Below are positions 1-9,118 of a stretch of DNA of 64,000 nucleotides, in pieces (position 1 is the stretch's first letter; every line of letters starts with the position of its first letter). The DNA comes from Solibacillus daqui. GTDB lineage: Bacteria > Bacillota > Bacilli > Bacillales_A > Planococcaceae. The stretch is taken from contig NZ_CP114887.1 of the NCBI RefSeq assembly GCF_028747805.1, forward strand, positions 2,659,501 to 2,723,500, given 5' to 3'. Under the pieces are notes generated by a model, which worked only from the letters and a program-made list of their open reading frames with translations, made no database searches and was not told the origin of the DNA. The translations under genes and the position numbers were made by a program.

Positions 1-601
1 TTTTATTAGTAATCTTCCCATCTTCATGCATAACAACGTTTCTAACTGTATTCCATAAAAGTATGTTTTTCCAATCATCATCTTGATTTAACGATATATT
101 TGTCACCTTTTGGATATATTTTTTTGACCTTACTATACCAGCACCACTTAAATCTAAATAATTGTAACCGGGGTCAAAAACCTTCTCATAAATAATGCAT
201 AATTGATTTAATACGTCCTCCAATAGTGCGTAAGTTTTCAGAAAAACACCATTACATACAGCTAATTCCTGTACATCGAATCTTTCATAAAATAAAATTT
301 GTTGTGTAAGATGTCTAGATTGCACCATTTCTTTATCTTCAAGTTCCATATCTTTATCATCAATTAGATTTTGTTGAACTTCTGATATTCGTTTCTGAAA
401 ATCCCCTTCTTCTTTTCGAAATAAATCCTGTAGTCTGTAACATAAATTCAAGTAATAGAGTAACCTAGTATTAACATTTTGCCCTAAATGCATGAGATTC
501 ATTATAATATCTTTTTTACTCCCCTCAGAATATGAGTCACTTATTCTAATAGTTACTACACTTGTTTCCATTGAAAAATTATGTTCATACTTTACTGTCA
601 A
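1..601 (-). CDS. HEPN-like protein, 3' end off the window
   Basis: The reading frame is open from its start to the left edge, so the C-terminus is missing. The visible ~200 residues are largely helical and charged, and end in an RNVVMH stretch. This fits the R-x4-H signature of HEPN-type RNases, which is the only basis for the name. I prefer the TTG at 601: its TTGA overlaps the stop of the upstream gene, with GAGGA nine bases before it. An ATG at 571 is the alternative but has no ribosome site. It is co-directional with the XtrA-like gene before it, so it is probably part of the same decayed phage-like element. HEPN proteins are common in toxin-antitoxin and anti-phage loci, but no partner is visible. 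Confidence 0.55.
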   Translation of the reverse strand, partial: MTVKYEHNFSMETSVVTIRISDSYSEGSKKDIIMNLMHLGQNVNTRLLYYLNLCYRLQDLFRKEEGDFQKRISEVQQNLIDDKDMELEDKEMVQSRHLTQQILFYERFDVQELAVCNGVFLKTYALLEDVLNQLCIIYEKVFDPGYNYLDLSGAGIVRSKKYIQKVTNISLNQDDDWKNILLWNTVRNVVMHEDGKITNK

Positions 602-795
602 TACTCCTCATCCTCGTCCCATCTAATTCTTTTCACCTGCCCTTGATGTGTGACGATATTGGTTTCGGCTAATGCGGGAAGCTCGGCGACTTTAGCTTTA
701 CCTTGCGACAATATAATCACACAACTGTAAGGCAATTCCATTATATCAGTAATTAGTCTCCCATCGGCATTTATTTTTAGTTCTTGCGTTCTCAT
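598..795 (-). CDS. Small XtrA/YqaO-like phage protein, copy 1
   Basis: This is a 65-residue protein with alternating beta-like strands and an acidic end (WDEDEEY). The motif AELPA-AET-IVTHQGQVKRIRW is shared with the N-terminus of the gene at 924-1754. The pattern recalls the XtrA/YqaO family of PBSX- and skin-like prophages, whose function is unknown; the match is from memory. Its stop overlaps the likely TTG start of the next gene, so the two are probably translated together. The ribosome site before the ATG is weak (AGAGC). Confidence 0.6.
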   Translation of the reverse strand: MRTQELKINADGRLITDIMELPYSCVIILSQGKAKVAELPALAETNIVTHQGQVKRIRWDEDEEY

Positions 796-844
796 CCAAA
801 AGCTCTTTTATGCCAGATTGGAATGAAACTGCCACTGACTTTGC

Positions 845-905
845 AGTAAAATAAAAAAGGACAACAAAAGACGGCAGCTAATACTGCTATCAATCGTTGT
901 CCTCC
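845..905 (-). terminator. Terminator after the XtrA-membrane fusion gene
   Basis: A GGACAAC/GTTGTCC outer stem encloses a GGCAG/CTGCT inner stem. On the minus strand it is followed by a T-rich tract. It lies just beyond the stop of the gene ending at 924. Confidence 0.55.
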
Positions 906-923
906 AGATGGCTGGTAGAACTC

Positions 924-1754
924 TTATTCATACTTAAATTTATCTAAAATAGCAATAGTATATGAAATACCTACAATTACAATCACCCAGACAAATTGCT
1001 TGACTGATTCATTGTATATGTTAATGTCTAAAAATGCGCCTATAGCAGTAGGTATTAATGCAAACCAAAATACTAGAATTGAAAAGTAATCTTTCACCTT
1101 AATATTTGTTTCTGAAAGTATGTTACCTTTAAAGAGTCTAATTAAATTTCTATTTAATATTCTCCTTATAACTTTTAATATATATATACTTAGAATAAGC
1201 GTTAGTAATGCTATTACTATTAGTTGAATTAAAAAAGGTATATCACGACTAATATATACATTATATTCACTTAACTTGGCTACTAGTATTTCCTCAAATT
1301 TATAAATTTTATTATGGAATATTAAATACACATTCAGTAGCACATTACTTATTACTCCGGTTGTAACCAATATTATTGCAAGTGTTAGTAGAGCTAGGTT
1401 TTTAATTTTTCTGTCTTCGCTTAATTTATCAAAAATATCAATCAGCTCCTCCTCAAATAATATTATTATAAAAAATAAAATTAATATACATTTTAAAAAA
1501 AATGGTTCTACAATGAAAAATAAAGCTAGTGAAATTGCCATAAAGTTTATTCTCAATTTAAACTCCTCACCCTCGTCCCATCTAATTCGTTTCACCTGCC
1601 CTTGATGTGTGACGATTTTGGTTTCGGCAAAAGCAGGAAGCTCGGCGACTTTGGCTTTACCCTTTGACAAAACAATCACACAGCTATCAGGTAATTCCAT
1701 TATATCAACCAAAAGCTTCCCATCAACGTTTATTTCCAATTCTTGCATTCTCAT
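924..1754 (-). CDS. XtrA-like domain fused to a multi-pass membrane protein
   Basis: Residues 1-66 are a near-copy of the 65-residue protein at 598-795. Where that protein stops, this frame reads on (GEEFKLRINFM) into a hydrophobic ~205-residue tail with about six membrane segments, one highly charged cytoplasmic loop and no recognisable family motif. The start has a good site (AGAGGGGTG). An internal ATG (MAISLALFF) at the junction suggests that two adjacent genes became one by loss of the first stop. I do not recognise the membrane half. In a prophage setting a host-membrane or phage-exclusion role is conceivable, but nothing in the sequence proves it. Confidence 0.6.
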   Translation of the reverse strand: MRMQELEINVDGKLLVDIMELPDSCVIVLSKGKAKVAELPAFAETKIVTHQGQVKRIRWDEGEEFKLRINFMAISLALFFIVEPFFLKCILILFFIIILFEEELIDIFDKLSEDRKIKNLALLTLAIILVTTGVISNVLLNVYLIFHNKIYKFEEILVAKLSEYNVYISRDIPFLIQLIVIALLTLILSIYILKVIRRILNRNLIRLFKGNILSETNIKVKDYFSILVFWFALIPTAIGAFLDINIYNESVKQFVWVIVIVGISYTIAILDKFKYE

Positions 1755-1812
1755 TTGAACACCCCTCTGATATAATAGTATCGAACAGATTCAAAGGGTC
1801 GTTCCGAATCCA

Positions 1813-1840
1813 AGCTACGGTTACCTCCGTAGCTTTTTTT
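1813..1840 (+). terminator. Plus-strand terminator without a visible gene
   Basis: AGCTACGG/CCGTAGCT hairpin followed by seven T on the plus strand. No plus-strand gene ends here, so it is probably a relic of a lost gene. Confidence 0.5.
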
Positions 1841-1841
1841 A

Positions 1842-2321
1842 TTAAAACAAGCATAGTTGTTCATTCATTATTTCAACTGGTGCAGGAACTATTGAAAATT
1901 CTTGTACTGCCTCAAAATCACCAAGACGCAGTGAACTAGGAAAAATAATAAGGTCCTCCTTCCAATCAACCAAACCTAACGTTTGATGCACCGAGCATCT
2001 TTCTTTTGAAACGCAGCCAATATATTGCTCCAGCGCTTTATCCTTATAAATTGCCACTAAATTATGTGAAGCCTCAAAACCGTATACTATGAACTTCTTT
2101 TTCGTAGCTGCTATTTCATACATATACTCATAGGCTTCAACTTGCTTTCTTAATTGAGGAACTTCTGCAAAACGAGATAAACTGTAGCAACCTGTGTGAG
2201 CATTTTCATTCGGAAATTTACTAATATACGCAAAGCTATTGTTCACTGGAAAAGCATAATATTGAGCACCTACTGACAAAACAGAAACATTCGTAGCATC
2301 AATGCATTCAACGACAAGCAT
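1842..2321 (-). CDS. Hypothetical protein of the decayed element
   Basis: A 159-residue soluble protein that I do not recognise. It has no signal peptide or membrane segment and is mixed alpha/beta by eye. The start at 2321 is chosen because GAGGTGAT lies six bases upstream. Longer frames would run back into the integrase fragment. It is divergent from that fragment, and the broken 5' end of the integrase falls within ~30 bases of this start. The gene, or the deletion that placed it here, therefore probably destroyed the integrase. Confidence 0.6.
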   Translation of the reverse strand: MLVVECIDATNVSVLSVGAQYYAFPVNNSFAYISKFPNENAHTGCYSLSRFAEVPQLRKQVEAYEYMYEIAATKKKFIVYGFEASHNLVAIYKDKALEQYIGCVSKERCSVHQTLGLVDWKEDLIIFPSSLRLGDFEAVQEFSIVPAPVEIMNEQLCLF

Positions 2322-2348
2322 TAGATCACCTCGGTTCACTTTAAATAA

Positions 2349-3266
2349 TTTCTCAAAGATAAACTTAAACCAAATACTTATAAAACCTATCGCAACGCTA
2401 TTGAAGACCACGCTATGCCTGTTTTCGGTCATCAATACTTAAAGGACATTACCCCGATTGCTTATCAAAAATTCATCGACGGCATTATCGAAAGTGGTTT
2501 AGCTAAGTCTACCGCGCGTCGTATTCACAATGCGCTCAATCAGTGCATGAAGCGAGCCGTATTAAGTGGCTATATTAAACGCAATCCTTGTGAAAATGTT
2601 GTTATTAAGAAGCTAGAAGTTAAAAAGCTGAAATTCATTGAGCCTTCACTTATTCCGCAGTTACTTGAGTACATTTATCGTAGAAATTACACGTATGGTC
2701 TCTTTTTTGAAACACTTTTTGAAAGTGGCATGCGTAAAGGTGAATGCGCTGGGCTTCGTTTAGATGATATTAATTGGCGTGAAAATAAGCTAATCGTAGA
2801 TGAAACACTCGAATTTCAGCCAGATAACAATGCTGAATTATTAGGCAGTACTAAAAACTATAGCTCTACGCGTGAAATTACTATGCGTGAAAGTTACATG
2901 CGCAAGCTCAAAACCTACGTAAAATATCGTACAGAGCAAAAAATGCTTGTAGGTGAACTTTATCATCATGAGTTAAATCTAATGTTTGCTAGAGATGATG
3001 GTACTCCCCTTCCAAAAGCAACATTGTGGAACGTGTTTAAATCCGCTATGGATCATATTGGACATGAACCTCTCCCTATTCACTCAACAAGGCATACGCA
3101 CGTTGCTATGCTTATTGAAGCGAACTGGGATATGAAATCTATTGCAGATCGTTTAGGACATAGTTCACCTGTAACAACATTGAATACTTATGCACATATT
3201 TCGAATAAAGTTGCAGAAAAAAGTATGGGTAGTTTCGAAAAATACATGGAAAAATTGGGGCAATAA
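2349..3266 (+). pseudogene. Tyrosine integrase, N-terminally truncated
   Basis: The core-binding domain (LKPNTYKTYRNAIEDH, then YLKDITPIAYQKFI) begins in frame at 2349, directly after a TAA at 2346, with no start codon. The first M is at 2415, already inside the domain. The catalytic part is complete: the first Arg in the ESGMRKGE context, HSTRHTH (H-x-x-R), RLGHSS, and the Tyr in NTYAHIS. Phage and ICE integrases of this type have about 370-390 residues, so roughly 80 N-terminal residues (arm-binding domain) are gone. It sits beside glnA with arm-like 11-bp repeats after its stop, so it marks one end of an old integrated element. Confidence 0.8.
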
Positions 3267-3270
3267 AAAG

Positions 3271-3314
3271 TTTGTGGGCAATTTGTGGGCAAACCAAAAT
3301 TGGCTTGTGGGCAA
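3271..3314 (+). repeat. 11-bp arm-type repeats after the truncated integrase
   Basis: TTTGTGGGCAA occurs twice in tandem (3271-3281 and 3282-3292) and once more as CTTGTGGGCAA at 3304. Repeats of this kind next to an integrase 3' end are typical integrase arm-binding sites. The intact integrase at 53879-55045 has an analogous 11-bp repeat after its stop. Confidence 0.55.
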
Positions 3315-3322
3315 GAAAAAGC

Positions 3323-3354
3323 AAAAAAGCGTTGGAGCCAGTCGCCCCAACGCT
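3323..3354 (-). terminator. glnA terminator
   Basis: GCGTTGG/CCAACGC stem followed on the minus strand by six T. It is placed eight bases after the glnA stop. Confidence 0.8.
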
Positions 3355-3361
3355 TTATCTA

Positions 3362-4696
3362 TTAATACATTTTCATATATTGGTCGCGTTCCCATTGGTG
3401 TACTGTTGAACGGTACATCTCGAACTCGATTTCTTTTGCCTCTTTAAAGTTCGCATAAATGTGTCCACCCAAAGCGCGTTGAACAACTTCATCTTTAGCA
3501 AGTAGGCCAAGTGCATCGTCTAATGCTGCTGGTAAGTTATCGATACCATTAGCTTGACGTTCCTCTTCGCTCATTACATAAATGTTACGGTTGATTGCTG
3601 GTGGTGGCGTTAACGATTGACGAATCCCCTCTAAACCAGCTTCTAAAATTACAGCCATCGCTAAATATGGGTTAGCAGATGGATCCACAGAACGTACTTC
3701 TACACGTGTAGATATACCACGAGAAGATGGGATACGAATTAGTGGCGAACGGTTTTGTGCAGACCAAGCTACGTAACATGGTGCTTCATAACCTGGTACT
3801 AAACGTTTGTAAGAGTTTACAGTTGGGTTTGTAATCGCTGTAAAGCCTTGTACGTGCTTTAACACACCAGCCATGAATTGCATAGCTGTTTCTGATAAGC
3901 CAAGCGTAGTTGATTCATCATAGAATGAATTTTCTTTTCCTTTAAATAACGATACGTTAAAGTGCATTCCTGATCCTGCTTCGCCAAATAATGGCTTTGG
4001 CATGAATGTAGCGTGTAAACCGTGCTTACGAGCAATTGTTTTTACTACTAATTTAAATGTTTGGATGTTGTCACAAGCTGTGATAGCATCTGCATATTTA
4101 AAGTCAATTTCGTGTTGTCCTGGTGCCACTTCATGGTGAGAAGCTTCAATTTCAAAGCCCATTTCTTCAAGCTCTAATACGATATCACGACGGCAGTTTT
4201 CACCTAAGTCTGTAGGTGCTAAGTCGAAGTATCCACCGTTGTCATTTACTTCTAACGTTGGTTCACCTTTTGCATCTAATTTGAATAAGAAGAATTCAGG
4301 CTCTGGTCCTAAGTTGAAATTAGTGAAGCCCATTTCTTCCATTTCTTTTAACACACGCTTTAAGTTGTTACGTGGGTCACCAGCAAATGGCGTACCATTA
4401 GGATTGTAAATATCACAAATAAAACGTGCTACTTTACCTTTTTCTGCTGTCCATGGGAAAATCATAAACGAATCATAATCAGGATATAAGTACATGTCAG
4501 ATTCTTCGATACGTACAAAGCCCTCAATTGAAGAACCATCAAACATCATTTTATTGTCTAATGCTTTATCTAATTGGCTTACTGGAATTTCTACGTTTTT
4601 AATTGTTCCTAAGATGTCCGTGAACTGTAAACGAATAAATTTTACTTCTTCTTCTTGTACGAGACGTTTAATATCTTCTTTTGTGTACTTACCCAC
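3362..4696 (-). CDS. glnA: Glutamine synthetase, type I
   Basis: Makes glutamine from glutamate, ammonia and ATP in the cytoplasm, the main ammonia-assimilating step. About 444 residues, the normal length. Visible signatures are the beta-grasp N-domain ([18 protein letters not shown]), the metal and substrate segment [12 protein letters not shown], the ATP site [14 protein letters not shown] and NRSPLIRIP. It lacks the adenylylation-type sequence, as in Bacillus, where the enzyme is feedback-inhibited and then controls GlnR and TnrA. The start is read as the GTG at 4696 (GKYTKED), matching Bacillus GlnA and 12 bases after AGGAG; a GTG at 4708 is possible. It follows glnR in one operon. Confidence 0.96.
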   Translation of the reverse strand: MGKYTKEDIKRLVQEEEVKFIRLQFTDILGTIKNVEIPVSQLDKALDNKMMFDGSSIEGFVRIEESDMYLYPDYDSFMIFPWTAEKGKVARFICDIYNPNGTPFAGDPRNNLKRVLKEMEEMGFTNFNLGPEPEFFLFKLDAKGEPTLEVNDNGGYFDLAPTDLGENCRRDIVLELEEMGFEIEASHHEVAPGQHEIDFKYADAITACDNIQTFKLVVKTIARKHGLHATFMPKPLFGEAGSGMHFNVSLFKGKENSFYDESTTLGLSETAMQFMAGVLKHVQGFTAITNPTVNSYKRLVPGYEAPCYVAWSAQNRSPLIRIPSSRGISTRVEVRSVDPSANPYLAMAVILEAGLEGIRQSLTPPPAINRNIYVMSEEERQANGIDNLPAALDDALGLLAKDEVVQRALGGHIYANFKEAKEIEFEMYRSTVHQWERDQYMKMY

Positions 4697-4765
4697 TAAA
4701 TTCCACACTCCTAAAATTGTTCAGTACTAATTTTTTTGCTTTTATAGCCTTATATAATTTACACG

Positions 4766-5146
4766 TTATTGATAAAAACGTGATAAATCCCCTTGTCGGA
4801 TAGATGATTTTTGCATACGCTGTGCTTGACGCATTTCTTCACGTAATATTTTTCGTAATTCTGTATCCGAGATATCTTTGTTCGCTTGCTGTAGTGCAGG
4901 GTTATTTTTCATCGCAAATAGTTTTTTAATACCTGCCATATTGACACCTTGCTCTAGCATATCTTTGATTTCCAATAATTTATCGACATCATTCAGTGAG
5001 AACATACGTCGATTTCCCTCTGTACGGTGTGGCTGAATTAAATCATGTTCTTCATAATATCGAATTTGGCGTGCCGTAAGATCTGTTAGTTGCATTACGA
5101 TGCTAATAGATAATAGTGGCATTGAACGTCGAATTTCGCTACTCAT
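4766..5146 (-). CDS. glnR: Glutamine synthetase repressor, MerR family
   Basis: A 126-residue MerR-type regulator: winged helix at residues 13-80 ([15 protein letters not shown] then [15 protein letters not shown]), a short dimer helix and a C-terminal tail that in Bacillus senses feedback-inhibited glutamine synthetase. It represses glnRA when nitrogen is plentiful. Start at 5146 after GGGAGGTGG. Immediately upstream of glnA, the usual order. A perfect GlnR box lies upstream of its promoter, so the operon is autoregulated. Confidence 0.95.
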   Translation of the reverse strand: MSSEIRRSMPLLSISIVMQLTDLTARQIRYYEEHDLIQPHRTEGNRRMFSLNDVDKLLEIKDMLEQGVNMAGIKKLFAMKNNPALQQANKDISDTELRKILREEMRQAQRMQKSSIRQGDLSRFYQ

Positions 5147-5168
5147 TTAATCCACCTCCCTTACACAT

Positions 5169-5198
5169 ATCATAATCCTTTGTAACATCCTTTGTCAA
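5169..5198 (-). promoter_or_regulatory. Sigma-A promoter of glnRA
   Basis: On the minus strand TTGACA (5193-5198) and TATGAT (5169-5174) are separated by 18 bases, just upstream of glnR and next to the GlnR box. Confidence 0.65.
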
Positions 5199-5203
5199 TC
5201 TTA

Positions 5204-5220
5204 TGTTAGAAAAACTAACA
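5204..5220 (-). promoter_or_regulatory. GlnR/TnrA operator
   Basis: TGTTAGAAAAACTAACA is a perfect 17-bp dyad that fits the known consensus TGTNA-N7-TNACA exactly. It lies just upstream of the -35 box of glnRA. A second site inside the promoter (TGTTAC at 5180-5185 on the minus strand) is only a half-match. Confidence 0.85.
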
Positions 5221-5280
5221 CAAGATATATAAACTAGCAATTTTCGTTCTGAAAGTAGAGAATTATCTAAAAAACAATTA

Positions 5281-5309
5281 AAAAAGCCGTCCGAACTTCG
5301 AACGACTTT
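5281..5309 (-). terminator. Terminator of the ynbB-like gene
   Basis: Imperfect AGTCGTTCG/CGGACGGCT hairpin followed on the minus strand by TTTTT, eight bases after the stop. Confidence 0.65.
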
Positions 5310-5317
5310 ACAAATTA

Positions 5318-6565
5318 TTATTTCAATTTTTGTACGGCTGCACAAATTGCATATTTCACATGCTCATATGTTAAGCCACCTTGTATAAAGGCTGTATAGG
5401 GCGGACGAATAGGACCATCTGCCGTCAATTCAATACTGGACCCTTGAACAAACGTACCTGCCGCCATAATTACATCATCCTCATAACCCGGCATATAAGC
5501 TGGCTCTGGTGCAAAGTGAGCGTTAATTGGTGAAGCTGCTTGAATTTCACGACAAAAAGCGACCATTTGCTCTGCCGTTTGGAATGACACCGATTGAATT
5601 AAATCCGTACGCGTTTCAGTGAAATGCGGCGATGTTGACATACCAACTTCCTCTAACATAGCTGATGTGAAAATTGCACCTTTTAAGCTTTGCGCGACGA
5701 TGTGTGGTGCCATAAAAAAGCCCTGATAAAAGTCTGCCAATGTATTTAATGATGCCCCCGCCTCTGCACCAATTCCTGGCGATGTCATACGGTATGCACA
5801 TTTTTCTACTAAATCCGCACGCCCTGCAATATAGCCACCGATTTTCGCAAAGCCACCACCTGGGTTTTTAATTAACGATCCTGCCATTAAATCCGCGCCT
5901 ACTTCAGTTGGCTCTAATTCCTCTACGAACTCACCATAACAATTATCCACAAAGATAACTGCCTGTGGTGCGATTTCCCGTATTTGCTTTACCATATCTG
6001 CAATTGCTGCAATTGTAAACGAAGGACGTGTTGCATAGCCTTTTGAACGCTGAATCGCAATCATTTTTGTATTTTCTGTTACTTGTGCTTTAACGCCGTC
6101 CCAATCAATGTCTTTATTATCAATTAAATCAACATGACTATAACCAATCTTATAATCTTTTAATGAACCCGTATCTTTGTCTCCACCATCAACAATTGAC
6201 TGTAATGTATCATACGGTTTTCCTGTGATGTATAATAGCTCGTCACCAGGACGTAGCACCCCAAATAAACTTAACGTAATAGCATGCGTACCTGAAATTA
6301 TTTGTTGACGCACTATCGCTGCCTCTGCACCGAAAACTTCCGCATATACACGCTCTAGATTATCCCGACCTTCATCATCATATCCGTAGCCCGTTGAAGG
6401 ATGTAGGTGAAAATCACTTACTTGATGATTTCGAAATGCAGCTAATACTTTTTGTTGGTTAAAAAAAGCGCGGTCATCTACCGCTGTATGATATTGACGA
6501 ACCTTTTCTTCGACAAGCGTTGCAAGTTCGATTGTTTCGTTCGTTAAAATTGATTGAAATGCCAT
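5318..6565 (-). CDS. PLP enzyme, YnbB / aluminium-resistance family
   Basis: 415-residue member of the Cys/Met-metabolism PLP family annotated as methionine gamma-lyase-like or aluminium resistance protein. Visible features are the N-terminal VLAAFRNHQVSDFH, the cofactor-binding region SGTHAITLSLFG, IFVDNCYGEF (Asp to the pyridine ring) and the probable Schiff-base lysine in MAGSLIKNPGGGF. The true substrate is not established. In B. subtilis ynbB also sits next to glnRA, supporting the identity. hflX and spoVK, which lie nearby in Bacillus, are absent here. Confidence 0.85.
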   Translation of the reverse strand: MAFQSILTNETIELATLVEEKVRQYHTAVDDRAFFNQQKVLAAFRNHQVSDFHLHPSTGYGYDDEGRDNLERVYAEVFGAEAAIVRQQIISGTHAITLSLFGVLRPGDELLYITGKPYDTLQSIVDGGDKDTGSLKDYKIGYSHVDLIDNKDIDWDGVKAQVTENTKMIAIQRSKGYATRPSFTIAAIADMVKQIREIAPQAVIFVDNCYGEFVEELEPTEVGADLMAGSLIKNPGGGFAKIGGYIAGRADLVEKCAYRMTSPGIGAEAGASLNTLADFYQGFFMAPHIVAQSLKGAIFTSAMLEEVGMSTSPHFTETRTDLIQSVSFQTAEQMVAFCREIQAASPINAHFAPEPAYMPGYEDDVIMAAGTFVQGSSIELTADGPIRPPYTAFIQGGLTYEHVKYAICAAVQKLK

Positions 6566-6682
6566 GATTCTAACTCCATTCTTTTTTCAAACTCCTCCCA
6601 TTATACATCAAAATTTTTCTTTTTGACGAATGATTGAAAAACTGCTATTCTCATTGTTTAGTAACATTAAGGGGGAAGAAAG

Positions 6683-7291
6683 TTGGCTTGGGATGTGTTT
6701 AGCGTTATTGGCACTATTGCCTTTGCTATTTCCGGTGCGATTGTCGCAATGGAAGAGGAATATGATTTATTTGGCGTATATATTTTAGGGATTGTGACCG
6801 CTTTCGGTGGTGGTGCAATTCGAAATTTACTTATTGGTTTACCAGTCTCAACATTGTGGAGCCAGGAAATGATGTTTCAAATTGCGTTAGCAGCGATTAC
6901 GATTTTCTTTTTAATGCCTCATCATTTAATAAAACATTGGAATCGTTGGGGAAATTTAACTGATGCCATTGGGTTGTCGGCATTTGCAATACAAGGTGCC
7001 ATGCATGCGGTTCATTTAGAATTACCACTTGCTGCAACCATTGTTGCTGCGGTATTAACGGGTGCTGGCGGCGGTATTGTACGTGATTTACTCGCTGGAA
7101 GACGTCCGATTGTTTTACGCCATGAAATATACGGTGTATGGGCTGCATGTGCCGGACTGTTAATTGGACTTGAAATTTTTAAAGGCGATTTCTTTTTATA
7201 TAGCTTATTTATAGTCATTACAGTTTTACGTATTTTCTCCTATACACGTAGTTGGAGCTTACCTATACGCAAACTGCAATATTCGAAGTAA
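6683..7291 (+). CDS. TRIC-type / UPF0126 membrane protein (YvgT-like)
   Basis: 202 residues, seven hydrophobic segments built as two three-helix repeats, each with a glycine-rich signature: FGGGAIRNLLIG (near residue 41) and TGAGGGIVRDLLAGR (near 127). These GG-R motifs identify the UPF0126 family, structurally related to trimeric intracellular cation (TRIC) channels. The start is TTG at 6683 with GGGGGAAG before it. It is the only plus-strand gene in this block and ends in its own hairpin, which is also the edge of an intergenic repeat. Confidence 0.85.
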   Translation: MAWDVFSVIGTIAFAISGAIVAMEEEYDLFGVYILGIVTAFGGGAIRNLLIGLPVSTLWSQEMMFQIALAAITIFFLMPHHLIKHWNRWGNLTDAIGLSAFAIQGAMHAVHLELPLAATIVAAVLTGAGGGIVRDLLAGRRPIVLRHEIYGVWAACAGLLIGLEIFKGDFFLYSLFIVITVLRIFSYTRSWSLPIRKLQYSK

Positions 7292-7297
7292 CGATAA

Positions 7298-7512
7298 AAG
7301 CACTGTCCAAAAGGTGATTACTATTTGGACAGTGCTTCTTTCATGTATTAATTATCCGCTTTAGGCCGCTTTTCGCGGTGGCTAAAAATAATAAAAATGG
7401 TTTGCTAAAAACGTCGCTTCCTGTGGCAACGCATTCATAACCAGCATCGTGCTGACCTCAATCCTCTGCGCAAAGGGTCTGTCCCAGAAATACTTCTCGG
7501 ACAGACCCTTTT
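7298..7512 (+). repeat. ~215-bp intergenic repeat, copy 1
   Basis: Bounded by two strong hairpins: AGCACTGTCCAAA/TTTGGACAGTGCT at 7299-7337 and GGGTCTGTCC/GGACAGACCC near 7477-7510, the latter ending in T6. The body between them contains CCGCTTTAGG, CCTGTGGCAACGCATTCAT and GCGCAAAGGG. The same arrangement in reverse complement occurs at 15480-15693. The outer hairpins double as terminators for the convergent genes either side. No credible coding frame. Confidence 0.75.
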
Positions 7513-7521
7513 TTGCATTCA

Positions 7522-7824
7522 TTATTTAAATTCTAATTCGCCGTCGTATGCCATCATACCGCCTTCAAGGTTTGTCACATCGAAACCTTGAGAAGCTAAG
7601 TATTCGCAAGCATTTGCACTGCGTACGCCGCCTTTACATACTAAAATATATGGTTTTGAAGCGTCTAACTCACCTGTGTGCTCTGGAATTGATCCTAGTG
7701 GAATATGTACAGCACCTGGAATCATCCCTTGCTCTACTTCAAAATCTTCGCGAACGTCAATAACATTTAAATCTTCGTTTGCATCTAATAGGTTTAATAA
7801 CTCATCCGTTGTCATTGTTTTCAT
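7522..7824 (-). CDS. Rhodanese-like domain protein
   Basis: A single rhodanese domain of 100 residues. The active loop is CKGGVRS (Cys near residue 68), preceded by the usual NVIDVRE and HIPLGSIP and followed by LEGGMMAYDG. Such small proteins carry persulfide sulfur for transfer reactions. The start at 7824 is chosen for GGAGG nine bases upstream; an upstream in-frame start at 7875 has no such site. The partner is unknown. Confidence 0.85.
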   Translation of the reverse strand: MKTMTTDELLNLLDANEDLNVIDVREDFEVEQGMIPGAVHIPLGSIPEHTGELDASKPYILVCKGGVRSANACEYLASQGFDVTNLEGGMMAYDGELEFK

Positions 7825-7905
7825 AATTAATCCTCCAATACGTGCTAGCGTCTTAGTTATTATAATCAATCCCACTGCAATGCGCTATTAAATTTCCTGA
7901 ATTAT

Positions 7906-8133
7906 TTATTCATCTTCTGATAATGCAATATTTTTTGAAGGAACGAAAGTTGAAATTGCATGCTTATAAATAAGCTGTTGCTTTCCCTCTGTTTCTAATA
8001 AGACGGTAAAGTTGTCATAGGATTTTACTTGGCCCTTTAATTGAAAACCATTTAATAAAAAAACTGTAACAAAAATATTATTTTTACGTATATTGTTTAA
8101 AAATGTATCTTGTAAATTTATCGATTTTGTCAT
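7906..8133 (-). CDS. hfq: RNA chaperone Hfq
   Basis: 75 residues, an Sm-fold hexamer subunit. Visible are the Sm1 segment ([26 protein letters not shown]) and the Sm2 end [10 protein letters not shown], which carries the YKH motif of Hfq. It binds small RNAs and A-rich mRNA. Start after AGGAGA. It lies downstream of miaA with an 85-base gap, the usual miaA-hfq order. Confidence 0.95.
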   Translation of the reverse strand: MTKSINLQDTFLNNIRKNNIFVTVFLLNGFQLKGQVKSYDNFTVLLETEGKQQLIYKHAISTFVPSKNIALSEDE

Positions 8134-8218
8134 CGTTTTTTCTCCTCATCTCTATAATGTATGCAATAATTACCTATTCGTTATTAGTATAAAGTATTCC
8201 TGCGAAATTTAGAATAAT

Positions 8219-9118
8219 TTACAATATTTTTTTAATTTCATTATAATCTTTACCAATCCATTTGATTTCCATTTTATTGCGGAAATATGTTAATTGGCGT
8301 TTGGCATAACGACGTGAGTTTTGTTTAACTTGTTCAATCGCTTCTTCTAATGTCACATTCCCATCAAAATACGCGTAAAATTCTTTATAGCCAATCGCTT
8401 TAATTGCTTGCACGTCGCGAATTCCTGCATCATAAAGCGCACGAACTTCATCTAGTAAACCTGCATCCATCATTAAATCAACACGTAAATTAATGCGCTC
8501 ATATAATTTTTCACGGTCCATATCCATACCGATAATCAAATGGTTGTAGAGCGCTACATCGCCTCGATTGAATTGTTCCGCTGCACGCGATACCCCTGCA
8601 AGCTCCGCCATTTCTAATGCACGAATGACACGGCGCGTATTATTCGGATGGATTTCTGCCGCCGCTGCAGGGTCGATTTGTGTTAATTTTTCATGCATTT
8701 CTTCTGGTCCAAGTAGTTCAAGCTCTTTATAGTATGCTTCACGCGCTTCTTCATTTACTTCTTGTTTCGCAAATTGGAAGTCATACAATACCGATTGTAC
8801 ATAAAGCCCTGTTCCACCTACTAAAATTGGCATTTTCCCACGCGACTGAATTTCCTCGATTTTTTCACGTACTAATAATTGATATTCCGCTACCGAAAAA
8901 CTTTCTGTCGGTTCTTTAATATCAAGTAGATGATGCGGCACACCATCCATTTCTTCAGGAGTAATTTTCGCCGTACCGATATTCATATGACGGTAAATTT
9001 GCATGGAATCTCCATTAATGATTTCTCCATCAAATTCCTTTGCAAGACGAATACTTAACGCTGTTTTGCCAGATGCGGTTGGACCAATAATGGCCACTAC
9101 ATCAATTTTTTTATTCAT
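8219..9118 (-). CDS. miaA: tRNA dimethylallyltransferase
   Basis: Adds a dimethylallyl group to N6 of A37 in tRNAs that read UNN codons. 299 residues, normal length. Walker [12 protein letters not shown] at residues 12-22, then the family motifs [22 protein letters not shown] and VGGTGLYVQ. The product is the substrate for MiaB, encoded at 18683-20218. It overlaps the preceding hydrolase gene by eight bases with GGTGG before the ATG, so the two are co-translated. Confidence 0.96.
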   Translation of the reverse strand: MNKKIDVVAIIGPTASGKTALSIRLAKEFDGEIINGDSMQIYRHMNIGTAKITPEEMDGVPHHLLDIKEPTESFSVAEYQLLVREKIEEIQSRGKMPILVGGTGLYVQSVLYDFQFAKQEVNEEAREAYYKELELLGPEEMHEKLTQIDPAAAAEIHPNNTRRVIRALEMAELAGVSRAAEQFNRGDVALYNHLIIGMDMDREKLYERINLRVDLMMDAGLLDEVRALYDAGIRDVQAIKAIGYKEFYAYFDGNVTLEEAIEQVKQNSRRYAKRQLTYFRNKMEIKWIGKDYNEIKKIL

